From Candidatus Bathyarchaeota archaeon B24 (GTDB lineage: Archaea; Thermoproteota; CALKCG01; B24), in NCBI GenBank assembly GCA_001593865.1, contig LUCB01000007.1, positions 35,282 to 99,281 on the forward strand: a stretch of DNA of 64,000 nucleotides, given 5' to 3'. Each line of letters begins with the position of its first letter. The stretch's first letter is position 1. The translations under genes and the position numbers were made by a program. Under the pieces are notes generated by a model. The model was not told where the DNA came from, did not search any database, and was given only the letters and a program-made list of their open reading frames with translations. Shown here in pieces: positions 28,587-39,198 of the stretch.

Positions 28587-30029
28587 ATGAGGCGGACGGT
28601 GGAAAGCGGGGGGTTTGAGGAGTTTCTAGAGTCCTCTAGGGCGGTAGCGGAGTTTATAAAGGAGAGGGCGTTAGAGGGTTGGAGCTTCACGGTTCTATGC
28701 CACCTAGACGCCGACGGCTTATCCTCTGGGGCGATCGTCGGTAAGGCCTTGATGAGGCTTCAAGCGCCGTTTCAGATAAGGGTCTTGAAGCAGCTCGACG
28801 AAAGGTCGTTGAAGGAGGTTTACACGAAAGACCGTGCCACGGTCTTTGTAGACATGGGTTCCGGAAGCCTGAACATTCTCTCAAGCCTCGAAGGCGCTGA
28901 AAACATAGCAGTTTTAGACCACCACCAGCCTCTGGAGACTCATCTCGAGGAGTTTAAGGGAGCCCACTTAAACCCCCATCTATACGGCTTAAACGGCTCC
29001 ACCGACGTCAGCGGTTCAGGGGTCGCCTATCTGGTGGCCAAAGGTCTAGACCCGTCTAACGTGGATTTATCCCCCCTGGCTGTCGTCGGGGCCATAGGGG
29101 ATATGCAGAATAGGAACGATGAGATGAGGCTGAGGGGGGTAAACGAGGTCATAGTCAGGGAGGCCGTAGAGTCTGGGCTATTGAAGGTCGAGAAAGACCT
29201 ACTGATACCGGGTAGGGAGACCAAGCCGATCCATAGAGCCCTCGCATCGACTATGACACCTTTCATACCAGGCATCTCAGGTGAAGAGGATAAGGCCTTA
29301 GCCTTCCTATCGAGCATAGGTATCCCGGTCAAAGACGGGGACATATGGAGGACCCTAGCCGACCTGAGCGAAGATGAGAAGAGGAGGCTTTTGGATAACC
29401 TGGTGGCTTACATGGCCTCTAGGGGCGTCGCTCAGGCAGAGACCCAGAGGCTCGTAGGGGAGGTCTACGTTTTAACCAGAGAGCAAAGGTTCACCCCGCT
29501 GAGGGACTGCAGGGAGTATGCGGCTCTCCTGAACGCGTGCGGTAGGCTCGGTAAACCGGGGTTGGGTATAGCGGTCGCCATGGGTGACAGGAGGAGGCGT
29601 ACGCTCGAGGAAACGGCTAGCGTATTAAACGAGTATCGAGGAGCCTTAGCTAGACTCATAGAGGGAGTTATCCAGAACCCCTCTAGGCTCATAGATGCCG
29701 AAGAGATCGTCATAGTCAACGGGGTTGGTCTTATACCTGAGAACCTCCTGAGCACGGTGGCGAGCATACTATCAGCGAACTATCCTAAGCCGTTGATAGC
29801 CTTCACCGAGACGGAGGACGGTATGGTTAAGGTCTCGGCCAGAGCCCCTAAGAGGCTTGCAGAGGCTGGGGTTAACATGGGGCGTATAATGGCTGAAGCT
29901 GCTGAATCCGTCGGAGGGGTCGGAGGGGGGCATGACGTGGCGGCGGGGGCGCTGATACCATCTACCGGGAGAGGAGATTTCCTTAAACGTGTGATGGAGT
30001 TCATCGGTGAGACGGTTGCACGAGGCTGA
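28587..30029 (+). CDS. DHH family RecJ-like exonuclease
   Basis: LCHLDADGLSSGAI; VFVDMGSG; VLDHHQP; VGGVGGGHDVAAGALIP. Confidence 0.9.
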   Translation: MRRTVESGGFEEFLESSRAVAEFIKERALEGWSFTVLCHLDADGLSSGAIVGKALMRLQAPFQIRVLKQLDERSLKEVYTKDRATVFVDMGSGSLNILSSLEGAENIAVLDHHQPLETHLEEFKGAHLNPHLYGLNGSTDVSGSGVAYLVAKGLDPSNVDLSPLAVVGAIGDMQNRNDEMRLRGVNEVIVREAVESGLLKVEKDLLIPGRETKPIHRALASTMTPFIPGISGEEDKALAFLSSIGIPVKDGDIWRTLADLSEDEKRRLLDNLVAYMASRGVAQAETQRLVGEVYVLTREQRFTPLRDCREYAALLNACGRLGKPGLGIAVAMGDRRRRTLEETASVLNEYRGALARLIEGVIQNPSRLIDAEEIVIVNGVGLIPENLLSTVASILSANYPKPLIAFTETEDGMVKVSARAPKRLAEAGVNMGRIMAEAAESVGGVGGGHDVAAGALIPSTGRGDFLKRVMEFIGETVARG

Positions 30030-30279
30030 GCTGAGAATCCGGTTTGAAGACCGTTTGAAGGCTGAGGCTATACTAAGGGCTTTGGAGCCTGATAATAAGA
30101 CGGCTCCGGAGGGGTTGACGGTCGAGGGATATGTCTCAGACTCGACTTTAGTGATCAAGGTGAGGACTAGCCTCGGCGTAGGGACGCTTCTGAATACGTT
30201 AGACGACTTGGTCATATGTCTATCTACGGCGGATAGATGCATAAGCGACGCTGTGCAGAGCCGTTCTGACGCGTTCTAA
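30007..30279 (+). CDS. pcc1: KEOPS complex subunit Pcc1
   Basis: Small Pcc1-like domain, AEAILRALEPDNKTAPEGLTVEGYVSDSTLVIKV. Confidence 0.8.
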   Translation: MRRLHEAELRIRFEDRLKAEAILRALEPDNKTAPEGLTVEGYVSDSTLVIKVRTSLGVGTLLNTLDDLVICLSTADRCISDAVQSRSDAF

Positions 30280-30328
30280 ACAGGGGGAAATGTTTAAAAG
30301 GAGTTTCTCATGGAGAGATGGGTAGCTT

Positions 30329-30970
30329 ATGTCGAGGAGGAGGCGACGTAGGGCTAGGGATAAGTGGAGGTCTAAGGTCTGGTATAGGGTGTTCTCTCCT
30401 AAATACTTCGGGGAGGTGGAGCTTTTCTCCATACCCGTCACCGAGGGGCAGAGCCCTGTCGGTAGAACCGTAGAGGCAACCCTATACGACCTAACAGGCG
30501 ACCCGGCGCACCAGACGATAATAATGAAGTTTCAGATAAACGGTGTTAAAGAGCTTAGAGCCGACACCTTCTTCAAAGGTCACGAGTATGCTAGAGACTA
30601 CTTGAGGAGCCTGACGCGGAGGGGAAGCTCGAAGATAGACGCGATCATAAACGTCAAGACTAGGGACGGAGTCCTCATAAGGGTCTACCCGATGGCTTGT
30701 ACAGCCCACAGGGTCAAGACATCTCAGCAGAGGGCTATAAGGAAGGTCATGTTCGACATAGTCGAGGAGAAGGCTAAAAACCTGAACTTCGACCAGTTTG
30801 TCCAGGAGATGATCCTAGGTAAGATCGCCTCAGACATTTACAACGAGGCTAAGAAGATCGCACCTCTCAGGCACGTCGGGTTCAGAAAATCGAAGGTCTT
30901 ATCGCCAGGTGAAGCCTTTAAGCCGAAGCCCGAGCCCCAGACCACCCCGGCTAAGGAGGCCGAGGCCTAA
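30329..30970 (+). CDS. rps3ae: 30S ribosomal protein S3Ae
   Basis: DKWRSKVWYRVFSPKYFGEVEL; GRTVEATLYDLTGD. Confidence 0.95.
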   Translation: MSRRRRRRARDKWRSKVWYRVFSPKYFGEVELFSIPVTEGQSPVGRTVEATLYDLTGDPAHQTIIMKFQINGVKELRADTFFKGHEYARDYLRSLTRRGSSKIDAIINVKTRDGVLIRVYPMACTAHRVKTSQQRAIRKVMFDIVEEKAKNLNFDQFVQEMILGKIASDIYNEAKKIAPLRHVGFRKSKVLSPGEAFKPKPEPQTTPAKEAEA

Positions 30971-32435
30971 AGAATAACCTAAGCAAAGCGTCTGAAAGCC
31001 GGAGATATCTCTCGAAAACCCTGCGGTATTTCCTAACGTTTTCAGGGTTTGGTCGAAAAACCTTTACGGGTTTGACCATAGTTTTACACGCATCTTTCAA
31101 TCCTTTATAATAACCCAACGCTTCGGCGGCCAGTATGGCTGCTCCGAGCGCAGAACCCTCTTCGGTAGCCGTCAGATAGACGGGGACCTGAAACACGTCT
31201 GCCTGTACCTGGTTTAAGAGCGCTATTCTAGCGCCTCCTCCACCGGTTCGAACCTCTTTAACGGGTGGGACGTGGGCTTCGAGGACCTTCTTTATGTGGT
31301 TTAACGCGAGTATTACGCCTTCGAGGACGGCTCTCGAAAGCTCGGGTATGCCGTGGTTCAACGTCAGCCCGTAGAAGACCGCCTTAGCCTCTGGACACCA
31401 GAGCGGAGCCCTCTCGCCGAGGAGGTAAGGGAGGAATATCAACCCTCGGGAGCCGGGTTCGGCCTTAGAGGCCTCGGCTTCAAACCTACCGAAGTCTCCG
31501 TCTAGAAACCTGTCGACAAACCACTCCAGCGAGAGACCTGCGGAGTTTATGGCTCCTCCTATACACCACAGGTCTCCTATAAGGGCGTGGCAGAAGAACC
31601 TGGCTCGTCTAGACTTGTCGAGGATTATGCGGTTGGACGTAACCCTTACGGCTCCGCTTGTACCTATATTCGATGCTGCCAAGCCTGGCTCTAGAATCCC
31701 GAACCCTATGTTCTGGAGCATACCGTCTCCTCCTCCGCAGACCACAGGTATCCCCTTCGGCAAGCCCGTCTTCTCGGATAGCGATCCATCGACCTCTCCC
31801 ACGACCTTATCCGGCTCGACCACGGTTGGGAAGACGTCCAGGGATAAACCCAGGAATTCGGCTATCTCAGGGTCCCAGCGGTTCTCGTGTATGTCGAACA
31901 GAGACGAAGCGGAGGCGATTATCCTATCGGTGACATACAACCCTAGAAGCCTATGGAGTAGATAGTCCTTCATAGCCAGGACCTTGAAAACCTTACCGAA
32001 CCTTTCAGGCCTATGCCTCTTGAGCCACAGCAGCTTAGCCACAGGCATCATGGGGCTTATGTGGCATCCCGTTTTTCGGTACAGCCTATACCCGTCCATT
32101 TCTTCTGAGACCTCCGATGCCTCCTGCACGCTTCTACCGTCCATCCAGTTTAGGATACGCGTCAAGGGGGAGCCGCTCCTATCGACAAGCATCACGCTAT
32201 ACAGCTGAGCCGAGAAGGTCAAGGCCTCCACACGGCCGTCGACGGCTTTGACGCAGTCTCTGACGACTTTCAGAGACCTGTTTAAAACCTCGTCTGGGTC
32301 TTGCTCAGCCCAACCCTCAACAGGTGTGTACACAGGGCATCTGAGGCTACTCTTGAATACCTGCCTCCCCTCGAGGTCGAAGACCACGGCTTTAACGTTC
32401 GTCGTCCCTACGTCTACGCTCAAGATATACGTCAT
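30951..32435 (-). CDS. FGGY family carbohydrate kinase (xylulokinase-like)
   Basis: LSVDVGTTNVKAVVFD; GGGDGMLQNIGFG; RTGGGGAR. Confidence 0.9.
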   Translation of the reverse strand: MTYILSVDVGTTNVKAVVFDLEGRQVFKSSLRCPVYTPVEGWAEQDPDEVLNRSLKVVRDCVKAVDGRVEALTFSAQLYSVMLVDRSGSPLTRILNWMDGRSVQEASEVSEEMDGYRLYRKTGCHISPMMPVAKLLWLKRHRPERFGKVFKVLAMKDYLLHRLLGLYVTDRIIASASSLFDIHENRWDPEIAEFLGLSLDVFPTVVEPDKVVGEVDGSLSEKTGLPKGIPVVCGGGDGMLQNIGFGILEPGLAASNIGTSGAVRVTSNRIILDKSRRARFFCHALIGDLWCIGGAINSAGLSLEWFVDRFLDGDFGRFEAEASKAEPGSRGLIFLPYLLGERAPLWCPEAKAVFYGLTLNHGIPELSRAVLEGVILALNHIKKVLEAHVPPVKEVRTGGGGARIALLNQVQADVFQVPVYLTATEEGSALGAAILAAEALGYYKGLKDACKTMVKPVKVFRPNPENVRKYRRVFERYLRLSDALLRLFFRPRPP

Positions 32436-32574
32436 CCAGCTTCTCAGAAAGAGTTGGTCAAGTCGTTATTTAAAACCGATCAGGTATTCAGCTTTAAGAG
32501 AGCTCGGTGTAAGAAGTAGTTGGCGGGATTTTTAATCCTTAAAGGCTTAGAAATTCAATAAACCAGCAAACGTT

Positions 32575-32598
32575 ATATACGTATACATATACGTATAT
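32575..32598. promoter_or_regulatory. Nested palindrome ATATACGTATA-CA-TATACGTATAT, candidate autoregulatory operator
   Basis: 11-bp arms, ends 8 nt before the RHH antitoxin start. Confidence 0.55.
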
Positions 32599-32605
32599 AT
32601 TTCAG

Positions 32606-32869
32606 ATGGGTAGTCGCATCGTCCCTGTTAGACTGGACGACGGAGACCTTAGACAAGTGGATCTTTTAGTCAGGCTCGGCTTGTTCAGCTCTAGAAGCGA
32701 AGCTTTAAGAGCCCTCATAAGGCTCGGGGTTAGAAGTCTGAAAGATGTTGCTGAGGTCGCCGAGGGTTTAGAGAAGCTGTCTAGGCTTGAGGCTGAGGAG
32801 GGAGACATACCTATAAGGCTTGATGGGGCGTTAAGGGAGCTTCTGGCTAGTAGGGATAGATTCACATGA
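32606..32869 (+). CDS. CopG/RHH-type antitoxin (VapB-like)
   Basis: SRIVPVRLDDGDLRQVDLLVRLGLFSSRSEALRALIRLGV. Confidence 0.8.
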   Translation: MGSRIVPVRLDDGDLRQVDLLVRLGLFSSRSEALRALIRLGVRSLKDVAEVAEGLEKLSRLEAEEGDIPIRLDGALRELLASRDRFT

Positions 32870-33360
32870 GCTACGTGGATACAAGCGTAATAGTTTTGGC
32901 GTTGGATAGGCTTGACCCTAGATGTAGCTTAGCAAAGGCCGCTTTGAAGAGGGCCGGTGATAAAGTGGTTTCAGAACTCGTACTCGTGGAGCTTTCGGCG
33001 GTCTTAGCTAGGAAGGGTTTGACCAAGTTGTTTGCAGAGAAACTCGGTGTGAACAGGAGACTGATCGCGTCGACTTTAATCCTATACTTACTTAGAAGGT
33101 TTGGGCTTAGGGTTAGAGCTGTCGACGGGCTTATCAGAATACCGATGCTGGGGGATATGAGCCAACCCATGGCCGAAGCTCTAAACCTCTCTGAGAGGTT
33201 TAGGCTTAGGACCTTAGACCTACTTCACCTAGCATACGTAAAGCTTCTTAAGGAGATGGGGGAGCGTATAGACGTACTGATGACGGCTGACGAGGAGTTT
33301 AAGAAGATGGCGAAAGAGATAGAAGAGGAGCTTGGAGTGACTGTGCAATTTATAGGCTAG
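32866..33360 (+). CDS. PIN domain toxin (VapC-like)
   Basis: SYVDTSVIVLALDRLDPR; LRTLDLLHLAYVKLL; VLMTADEEF; overlaps the antitoxin. Confidence 0.88.
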   Translation: MSYVDTSVIVLALDRLDPRCSLAKAALKRAGDKVVSELVLVELSAVLARKGLTKLFAEKLGVNRRLIASTLILYLLRRFGLRVRAVDGLIRIPMLGDMSQPMAEALNLSERFRLRTLDLLHLAYVKLLKEMGERIDVLMTADEEFKKMAKEIEEELGVTVQFIG

Positions 33361-33416
33361 CTTAGACCGTTCTTTCCGAGAGAATCGCGTTTATTATGTT
33401 AAGAACGGTGTGGTAG

Positions 33417-34556
33417 ATGAAAGCTAGGTTGGGGTTTAACAAACGTTTGATCCTGACCGCGCTGTCGCTTTCGGTCGGTGGTTTGATAAACGTAGAGATG
33501 GTTATGGCGCCTTATTTGACGGCTCTCGGTGGGAGCCTCCTAACAGTGGGAGTTTTATACTCCCTCAGAGGCTTAATCGGTCTCCTGTTTAGGCTTCCGG
33601 CAGGTTTTCTCTCAGACCGTTTGGGACGTAAACTCATGCTTTTGGTATGTTCGGGTCTGAGGGCTTTAGGCTCCCTGATACTCGCCCTAGCGTCTAGGGT
33701 CTATGACGCTCTCTACGCCGTAGCTGCTAGGAGCATAGCTAACGTCTCTGAAAACCCGGCTTACCTAGCTACGGTCGGTGAACTCGTCGAGGACGGGAGC
33801 ATAGGTATCGCTTTCGGAGTGGCTTTATCCTTACGCAATATTCCATCGATAATATCCCCAGTGGTCACAGGCTTCATAGCGGACTCAGCCGGGTTCAGGA
33901 TGCTATTCCTTGTCAGCGTCACCGCGTATGTTATTTCCCTATCCCTGATTCTCCTGTTCGTGAAGGAGTCTAAGGTACAGACGCTCAAAGGCTACGGCTT
34001 CAGAGAGTTGCTTCGAGATAGGCGACTCCTACTCATATTCACCGCTTTCCTACTCGTCTTCTCAGGTCAGACGGCGTTCACACCGTTCTTCAACATCCTA
34101 GCCGTAGATTATATAGGTCTAAGCTTTTCCCAACTAGGCCTGATAACCTCCCTAGGAGCCGCTACGGCCTTGATGACCCGCATAGCCTCTGGATGGCTTT
34201 CAGATAAGCTCACACCTAGGATAGAGCTTATACTTGCAGGCGGCTTTAGAATAGTGTCTTATATCCTAGCTACATGCGCTTATAGCTTCCCTCTTCTATT
34301 CTTGACGTATCTGGTTAACAGGCTTCTGATATTCGCACCTGCTAGAAACACCATGATAGTTAGAATAGTCCCTTCAGAGCTTAGAGGAAGGGCCTTTGCG
34401 CTGATGGGGTTAGCCGGAGACTTAGGCAGGATCATAGGGGCTACCGTAGCGGGCTTGCTCGCCGAGCTATATGGGATAGGGTACCCGTTCTACTTCATGG
34501 CCATAACCGGCATAGCCTTCATAGCGCTGATAAGCACGGTAAAAGAAAGCTATTAA
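33417..34556 (+). CDS. MFS transporter
   Basis: RLPAGFLSDRLGRKLMLL; about 12 TM segments. Confidence 0.87.
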   Translation: MKARLGFNKRLILTALSLSVGGLINVEMVMAPYLTALGGSLLTVGVLYSLRGLIGLLFRLPAGFLSDRLGRKLMLLVCSGLRALGSLILALASRVYDALYAVAARSIANVSENPAYLATVGELVEDGSIGIAFGVALSLRNIPSIISPVVTGFIADSAGFRMLFLVSVTAYVISLSLILLFVKESKVQTLKGYGFRELLRDRRLLLIFTAFLLVFSGQTAFTPFFNILAVDYIGLSFSQLGLITSLGAATALMTRIASGWLSDKLTPRIELILAGGFRIVSYILATCAYSFPLLFLTYLVNRLLIFAPARNTMIVRIVPSELRGRAFALMGLAGDLGRIIGATVAGLLAELYGIGYPFYFMAITGIAFIALISTVKESY

Positions 34557-34615
34557 GAAATGATGTAAACTTTACAGCTATCCAACTACGACCAAGTCTG
34601 AGGGAGGGTTCAACG

Positions 34616-35239
34616 ATGCGGGAGACGATCTCCGGTTTGAGAAACCTGATATTCGACCTAGACGAAACCCTCGTCCTCCTTCCAGTAGATTGGGGTGTGG
34701 TCTACAGGGATATAGGGAGGCTTCTAGGTAGAGAGGTCACATCTTTCGCGGCTACGTTGCCTATGCTATGGGGCTCAGACATGTACTGGAAGGTTTCCCG
34801 GCTCGTCGAAGAATACGAGCTCAAATCGCTAAGTAAGCTGGTGGTGCTAGACGACTCTCCATCTATAGTTAGGGGGCTGAGGAAGGATTACAGGTTGAGC
34901 ATAACAAGCCTCCAGTCGAGAAAAGTTATAGAGAGGGTCTTACACATCATGGGTGTCAGAGAGCTGTTTGACATTTTGGTTTCGAGAGAAGATAAACCGA
35001 CCAGAAGGGAGCAGATAAGGCTTGTACTCACCGCTGGAGGCTATGAGGCTTCTGAGACCATGATGGTAGGCGATAGGGTAGACGACGTGGTATCGGCTTT
35101 GAAGAACGGCTGTAGAGCCGCCTTGGTCGTGAGAAAGACGAACGAGCTAGAGAACTTGAGAAAGCTAGGGTTAGAATCGAAAACCCTGACGTTGAGAAGT
35201 CTGAAAGAGCTTTACGAGGTTTTAAAGAGAACTTGTTGA
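34616..35239 (+). CDS. HAD family hydrolase
   Basis: LIFDLDETLV; MMVGDRVDDVVSALKNGCRAALV. Confidence 0.88.
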   Translation: MRETISGLRNLIFDLDETLVLLPVDWGVVYRDIGRLLGREVTSFAATLPMLWGSDMYWKVSRLVEEYELKSLSKLVVLDDSPSIVRGLRKDYRLSITSLQSRKVIERVLHIMGVRELFDILVSREDKPTRREQIRLVLTAGGYEASETMMVGDRVDDVVSALKNGCRAALVVRKTNELENLRKLGLESKTLTLRSLKELYEVLKRTC

Positions 35240-35247
35240 CGGCTCTT

Positions 35248-36183
35248 TTACGATTCTTCTACGACTATAGGTTCTTCAAGCCTCGAAGGTATGAGCTCTG
35301 CGATGTCGTATATCGCTAGGTTAACCGTCGTATCGGCTCCTCCGTAGTATATCAGAAGTTGGCCGTCGACCAGTACGGCTCCGCAGGAGAACACTACGTT
35401 CGGGACGTAACCGAACTTCTCGTAGTCTTCCTCGGGTTCGAGGATCGGTTTCTCGCACCTGTATATCACGTTCTCAGGATGCTCTTTATCGAGGATCGCT
35501 ATTCCAAGCCGGTAAACCTTGTTCATGTCGACTCCATGGTAAACCATAAGCCAACCCTCGCTTATCTCGATGGGAGGTGGGCCTATACCTATCTTGAGGT
35601 TATCCCACATCCCAGGTCTCGGAGACATTATCGCCTTTAGACCACACCAGTTTCTGAGGTCACTGGAGTAGGATATGCATATGTCTGGGTCTATCCTATG
35701 TATGAGAGCATAGAGGCCGTTTATCTTCTTAGGCAGTATAGCGGCGTCCTTATCTTTGACGCCTGGGAAAGGATAGCTTCTAGGACCCCATCTCCAGCGC
35801 TTCTCCGCCAAGTCCTTTGGACTTATATGGGTTAGACCCACCTGAAAACGTCCGTACACGATATCCGCCACCGCCGTGTAGGCCATGTATACTAAGCCGT
35901 CCTCGCACTTGGTAAGCCTCGGGTCTTCGCATCCATCGTATTCTTCAGGGGTTAGAGGCTCGAATACGGGCTTCTCAAGCCTCTCGACTATATATAGCCC
36001 GTCGTATGAGGATGCGTAGCCCAGCCTAGAGATTTGGTCGTGACCTATCGCCCTGTAAAGTATATGCACTTTACCGCCCTCGTACACAGCTCCCGCGTTG
36101 AAGACCTGTCTGGCTTCCCATGGGGATAGAGGGTTAGGTTTTAGAATCGGATTTCCTGGGAAACGTTTCATAGATAAACCCAC
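35248..36183 (-). CDS. Glycoside hydrolase family 130 (mannooligosaccharide phosphorylase-like)
   Basis: GNPILKPNPLSPWEARQVFNAGAVYEGGKVHILYRA; GCEDPRLTK; YYGGADTTVNLA. Confidence 0.92.
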   Translation of the reverse strand: MGLSMKRFPGNPILKPNPLSPWEARQVFNAGAVYEGGKVHILYRAIGHDQISRLGYASSYDGLYIVERLEKPVFEPLTPEEYDGCEDPRLTKCEDGLVYMAYTAVADIVYGRFQVGLTHISPKDLAEKRWRWGPRSYPFPGVKDKDAAILPKKINGLYALIHRIDPDICISYSSDLRNWCGLKAIMSPRPGMWDNLKIGIGPPPIEISEGWLMVYHGVDMNKVYRLGIAILDKEHPENVIYRCEKPILEPEEDYEKFGYVPNVVFSCGAVLVDGQLLIYYGGADTTVNLAIYDIAELIPSRLEEPIVVEES

Positions 36184-36236
36184 TACCCCTTGCTAGGGTG
36201 TAGCAAATAAGCCTTATTAACGTTTTATAACGGTTC

Positions 36237-36719
36237 TCAGCGTAAAGTAGGTATCCCCAGTAAGCCTTCTAACAAATCTCTTACAGAGACTATACCTAAG
36301 ACCCTACCCTCGTCGTCTACGACGGGTAGATGTCTTATCCCATGCGTAACCATAATGGCTTTAGCCTCGGATATGCTCGTGTCCGCCCTTATGGTTATGG
36401 GGCGTTTGGTCATAACCTCCCCTATGGGAGTGTCTAGCGGGAAACCGTCCGCTATACTCCGTATCACATCTCTCTCCGTGAATATACCTATGCACCTCCC
36501 CTCGTCGTCTATCACGACTATCGAGCCGACCCTCCTACTCTGCATAACCTTAACCGCATCCCTGATCCTCATGTTAACGCCGCCGGTGACCACCTGTCTA
36601 CGCATGACGCTTTCTACGTTGCAGAAACTCATACATAGATCAGTTAGCTCCACCCGGTATAATAGGTTTTCCCGGATGCCCAGAAGCCCTGAGGGGTCGG
36701 CTACTGCAGCCGTCGTCAT
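36237..36719 (-). CDS. CBS domain pair protein
   Basis: VGSIVVIDDEGRCIGIFTERDVIRSI; IRHLPVVDDEGRVLGIVSVRDLL. Confidence 0.92.
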   Translation of the reverse strand: MTTAAVADPSGLLGIRENLLYRVELTDLCMSFCNVESVMRRQVVTGGVNMRIRDAVKVMQSRRVGSIVVIDDEGRCIGIFTERDVIRSIADGFPLDTPIGEVMTKRPITIRADTSISEAKAIMVTHGIRHLPVVDDEGRVLGIVSVRDLLEGLLGIPTLR

Positions 36720-36800
36720 CCATCTGAACTACTGGGACGGCTTCCTCATCCCCCTCATGATCGCCTAAGCCAAGCAGTTATATTAACCCTCAGCTCACAA

Positions 36801-36894
36801 AAATTACCTCGGGTAATTTATCATGGAAAAACCCAGAGGGGAGGAGGGCGGCGACGACCCTACACAGGCATAGAAATATCAACCCAGGTAATTT
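36801..36894 (+). repeat. Dispersed structured repeat, copy B
   Basis: AAATTACCTCGGG...CCCAGGTAATTT terminal inverted arms; core ~95% identical in inverse orientation at 42721..42822. Confidence 0.85.
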
Positions 36895-36925
36895 CCGGTG
36901 TAGAATAGTGGATGAGGTTTAAACG

Positions 36926-37954
36926 TTAGGGGGTCTTCCTACGATTGAGAACCCATGGGGCCTCTACCTCTTCGACCCTCCACTTCGGTCTTACGAAGCT
37001 CTCCTCGACCTTAAGGGTTAAGCCGCTCTCATAGGCTAAGACGCCGGTCCAGGCTATCATGACGCCGTTATCTGTCGCATACCTCGGTGGAACAACGTGT
37101 AGGGTAGCGTCGTGAAGCCTAACCATGCTCTCAAGCATCTCCCTTATACGCTTGTTACGGGCAAACCCCCCGGTTAGGAGAAGCTCGCGTTTACCCGTCT
37201 GAGCTAGCCCCCTCTCAGCTACCTCGACGACCATGGCTAAACCCGTCTCCTGAAGACTATAACACAGGTCCTCCAAAGAAGCACCCCCCTCCCTAAATTT
37301 CCTCAACGCGGCCGTGAGTAGGCCTGAAAACTGGAGGTCCATACCCTTGACCGTGTAGGGGAGGGGTATGTAGTTCCTACCCTTCTCAGCTACCTTGTCG
37401 AAAGCCGGACCAGGCCAGGGGCTTTCAGGGTCGACTATCCCGACCTCCCTGGCGAACACGTCTATACAGTTCGCCAACGTTATGTCGAGCGTCTCGCCGA
37501 AGACGCGGTAGCGCCCGTCCTCGTAGCCTAGAAGCTGCGTAGTACCGCCGCTTAGGATCAGTATAAGCGGGTCTTCTGCCCCGGTTATAAGCTTACCGAC
37601 CTCTATATGGGCGACCAGATGGTTAACACCTACCAGGGGCTTATCGAGGTATACCGCTAAAGCCCTAGCCACCGTAGCCGCGGTCCTAAGACAAGGCCCT
37701 AGACCCGGCCCCTGCGAGAACGCTATGACATCTATATCCTTAGGCTCTACACGCGCCTTGTCTAATGCCTCCCTGAGGACCTTGGCGGCGACCCTACTGT
37801 GGTGTTGCGACGCCTCCCTAGGGTGTATACCCCTCCCAGACGGGGGGATATACGACGATTTAGCCTCGCCGAGTATCTCACCGTCAGACGAGACGACCCC
37901 GACCCCGAAGGTGTGGGCCGTACCTTCTATACCGAGGCATAGAAGCTTCTTCAT
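36926..37954 (-). CDS. kae1: tRNA N6-adenosine threonylcarbamoyltransferase Kae1
   Basis: LGIEGTAHTFGVGVV; HHSRVA; GVNHLVAHIEVG; LLTGGFARNKRIREM. Confidence 0.95.
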   Translation of the reverse strand: MKKLLCLGIEGTAHTFGVGVVSSDGEILGEAKSSYIPPSGRGIHPREASQHHSRVAAKVLREALDKARVEPKDIDVIAFSQGPGLGPCLRTAATVARALAVYLDKPLVGVNHLVAHIEVGKLITGAEDPLILILSGGTTQLLGYEDGRYRVFGETLDITLANCIDVFAREVGIVDPESPWPGPAFDKVAEKGRNYIPLPYTVKGMDLQFSGLLTAALRKFREGGASLEDLCYSLQETGLAMVVEVAERGLAQTGKRELLLTGGFARNKRIREMLESMVRLHDATLHVVPPRYATDNGVMIAWTGVLAYESGLTLKVEESFVRPKWRVEEVEAPWVLNRRKTP

Positions 37955-38072
37955 GACGTTTCCGAGAGGGAAAGCTAGGCTTCATCCGATTTAAACGTTA
38001 AAGTTTAAAAGATGAACCCACGGCATTACCGGATGTATCTTCATCGATTCGTCAAGCCATGGAGGTGCCGAC

Positions 38073-39194
38073 TTGACTCTGATAAATCCATCTCTCAAGC
38101 TCGACATGCGTGAAAGGTTTCTGAGGGTCTACAGGTACATGGAGGTCGACCATATACCGGACGTGGAGTTCGGATACTGGGACGCCACCCTGCTCAGATG
38201 GCACCGTGAAGGACTACCCAGCTGGGTTACCGACAACCGTAAGGCCGATGAATATTTCGGCTTCGAAGCCTGGTACTGGTTTAAGGTCCCTGTGATAATA
38301 CCTTTCAAGCCGTTCGAGGAGAGGATCCTCGAAGACCGCGGTGAAACGGTGTTGAAGATAGACAGCCGCGGGGTCGTGTGTCTCGATTTTAAGAACCCTA
38401 GGTATGGTACTTCGATCCCGAAGTTTGTGAGCTTCCCTGTTAAAGACTGGGATAGCTGGGAGTCCTACAAGGAGCGGTTCGACCTAGACGGGATAAGGCT
38501 TCCGGACAACTGGGAGTCTCTGAAAGCCGAGTTCGAGAACCGCGACTACCCGCTAGGCGTCGACGCGGGTGGATACTTCGGGTGGGCTAGAGACCTTATG
38601 GGTCTAGAGGCGTTGTGCAAGGCCTTCTACACACAGCCCGAGCTTATTAGGGACATGTTCGAGTTCCGGACCGAGATGACTCTCAGAGCACTTAGGCTCG
38701 TCCTGAAAGAGGTTAAGGTCGACTACGCTAGCTGGTGGGAGGACATGTGCTACAACCGTGGACCGCTGATATCTCCACGGTTATTCAGGGAGTTCATGGT
38801 TCCGCAATACAAGCGTGTGACCGGGCTTCTCAGGGAGCATGGGTGCTGGCTGAACATAGTCGACTGCGACGGAGATATAAGACAGCTCATACCGCTGTGG
38901 CTTGAAGCCGGTATAAACTGCTTCTTCCCCCTAGAGGTCAGGGCAGGCTCAGACCCGGTGGCGATCAGAGAGCAGTACGGGCGTAAAGCCCTCCTCATGG
39001 GTGGGGTAGATAAAACGGCTTTGATAAGGGGCGGTAAAGCCATAGACGAGGAGCTTAGACGGGTTAAACCCGTCGTCGAAGACGGAGGGTATATACCGCA
39101 TGTAGACCATAGGGTTCCGGCAGACGTATCCTACGAAAACTACCTATATTATCTTAAAAGAAAGAGGCAGCTTATAGGAGTCTACAGGAGCTAA
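38073..39194 (+). CDS. URO-D family protein
   Basis: ASWWEDMCYNRGPLISPRLFREFMVPQYKRV; LLMGGVDK. Confidence 0.85.
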   Translation: MTLINPSLKLDMRERFLRVYRYMEVDHIPDVEFGYWDATLLRWHREGLPSWVTDNRKADEYFGFEAWYWFKVPVIIPFKPFEERILEDRGETVLKIDSRGVVCLDFKNPRYGTSIPKFVSFPVKDWDSWESYKERFDLDGIRLPDNWESLKAEFENRDYPLGVDAGGYFGWARDLMGLEALCKAFYTQPELIRDMFEFRTEMTLRALRLVLKEVKVDYASWWEDMCYNRGPLISPRLFREFMVPQYKRVTGLLREHGCWLNIVDCDGDIRQLIPLWLEAGINCFFPLEVRAGSDPVAIREQYGRKALLMGGVDKTALIRGGKAIDEELRRVKPVVEDGGYIPHVDHRVPADVSYENYLYYLKRKRQLIGVYRS

Positions 39195-39198
39195 CTGG

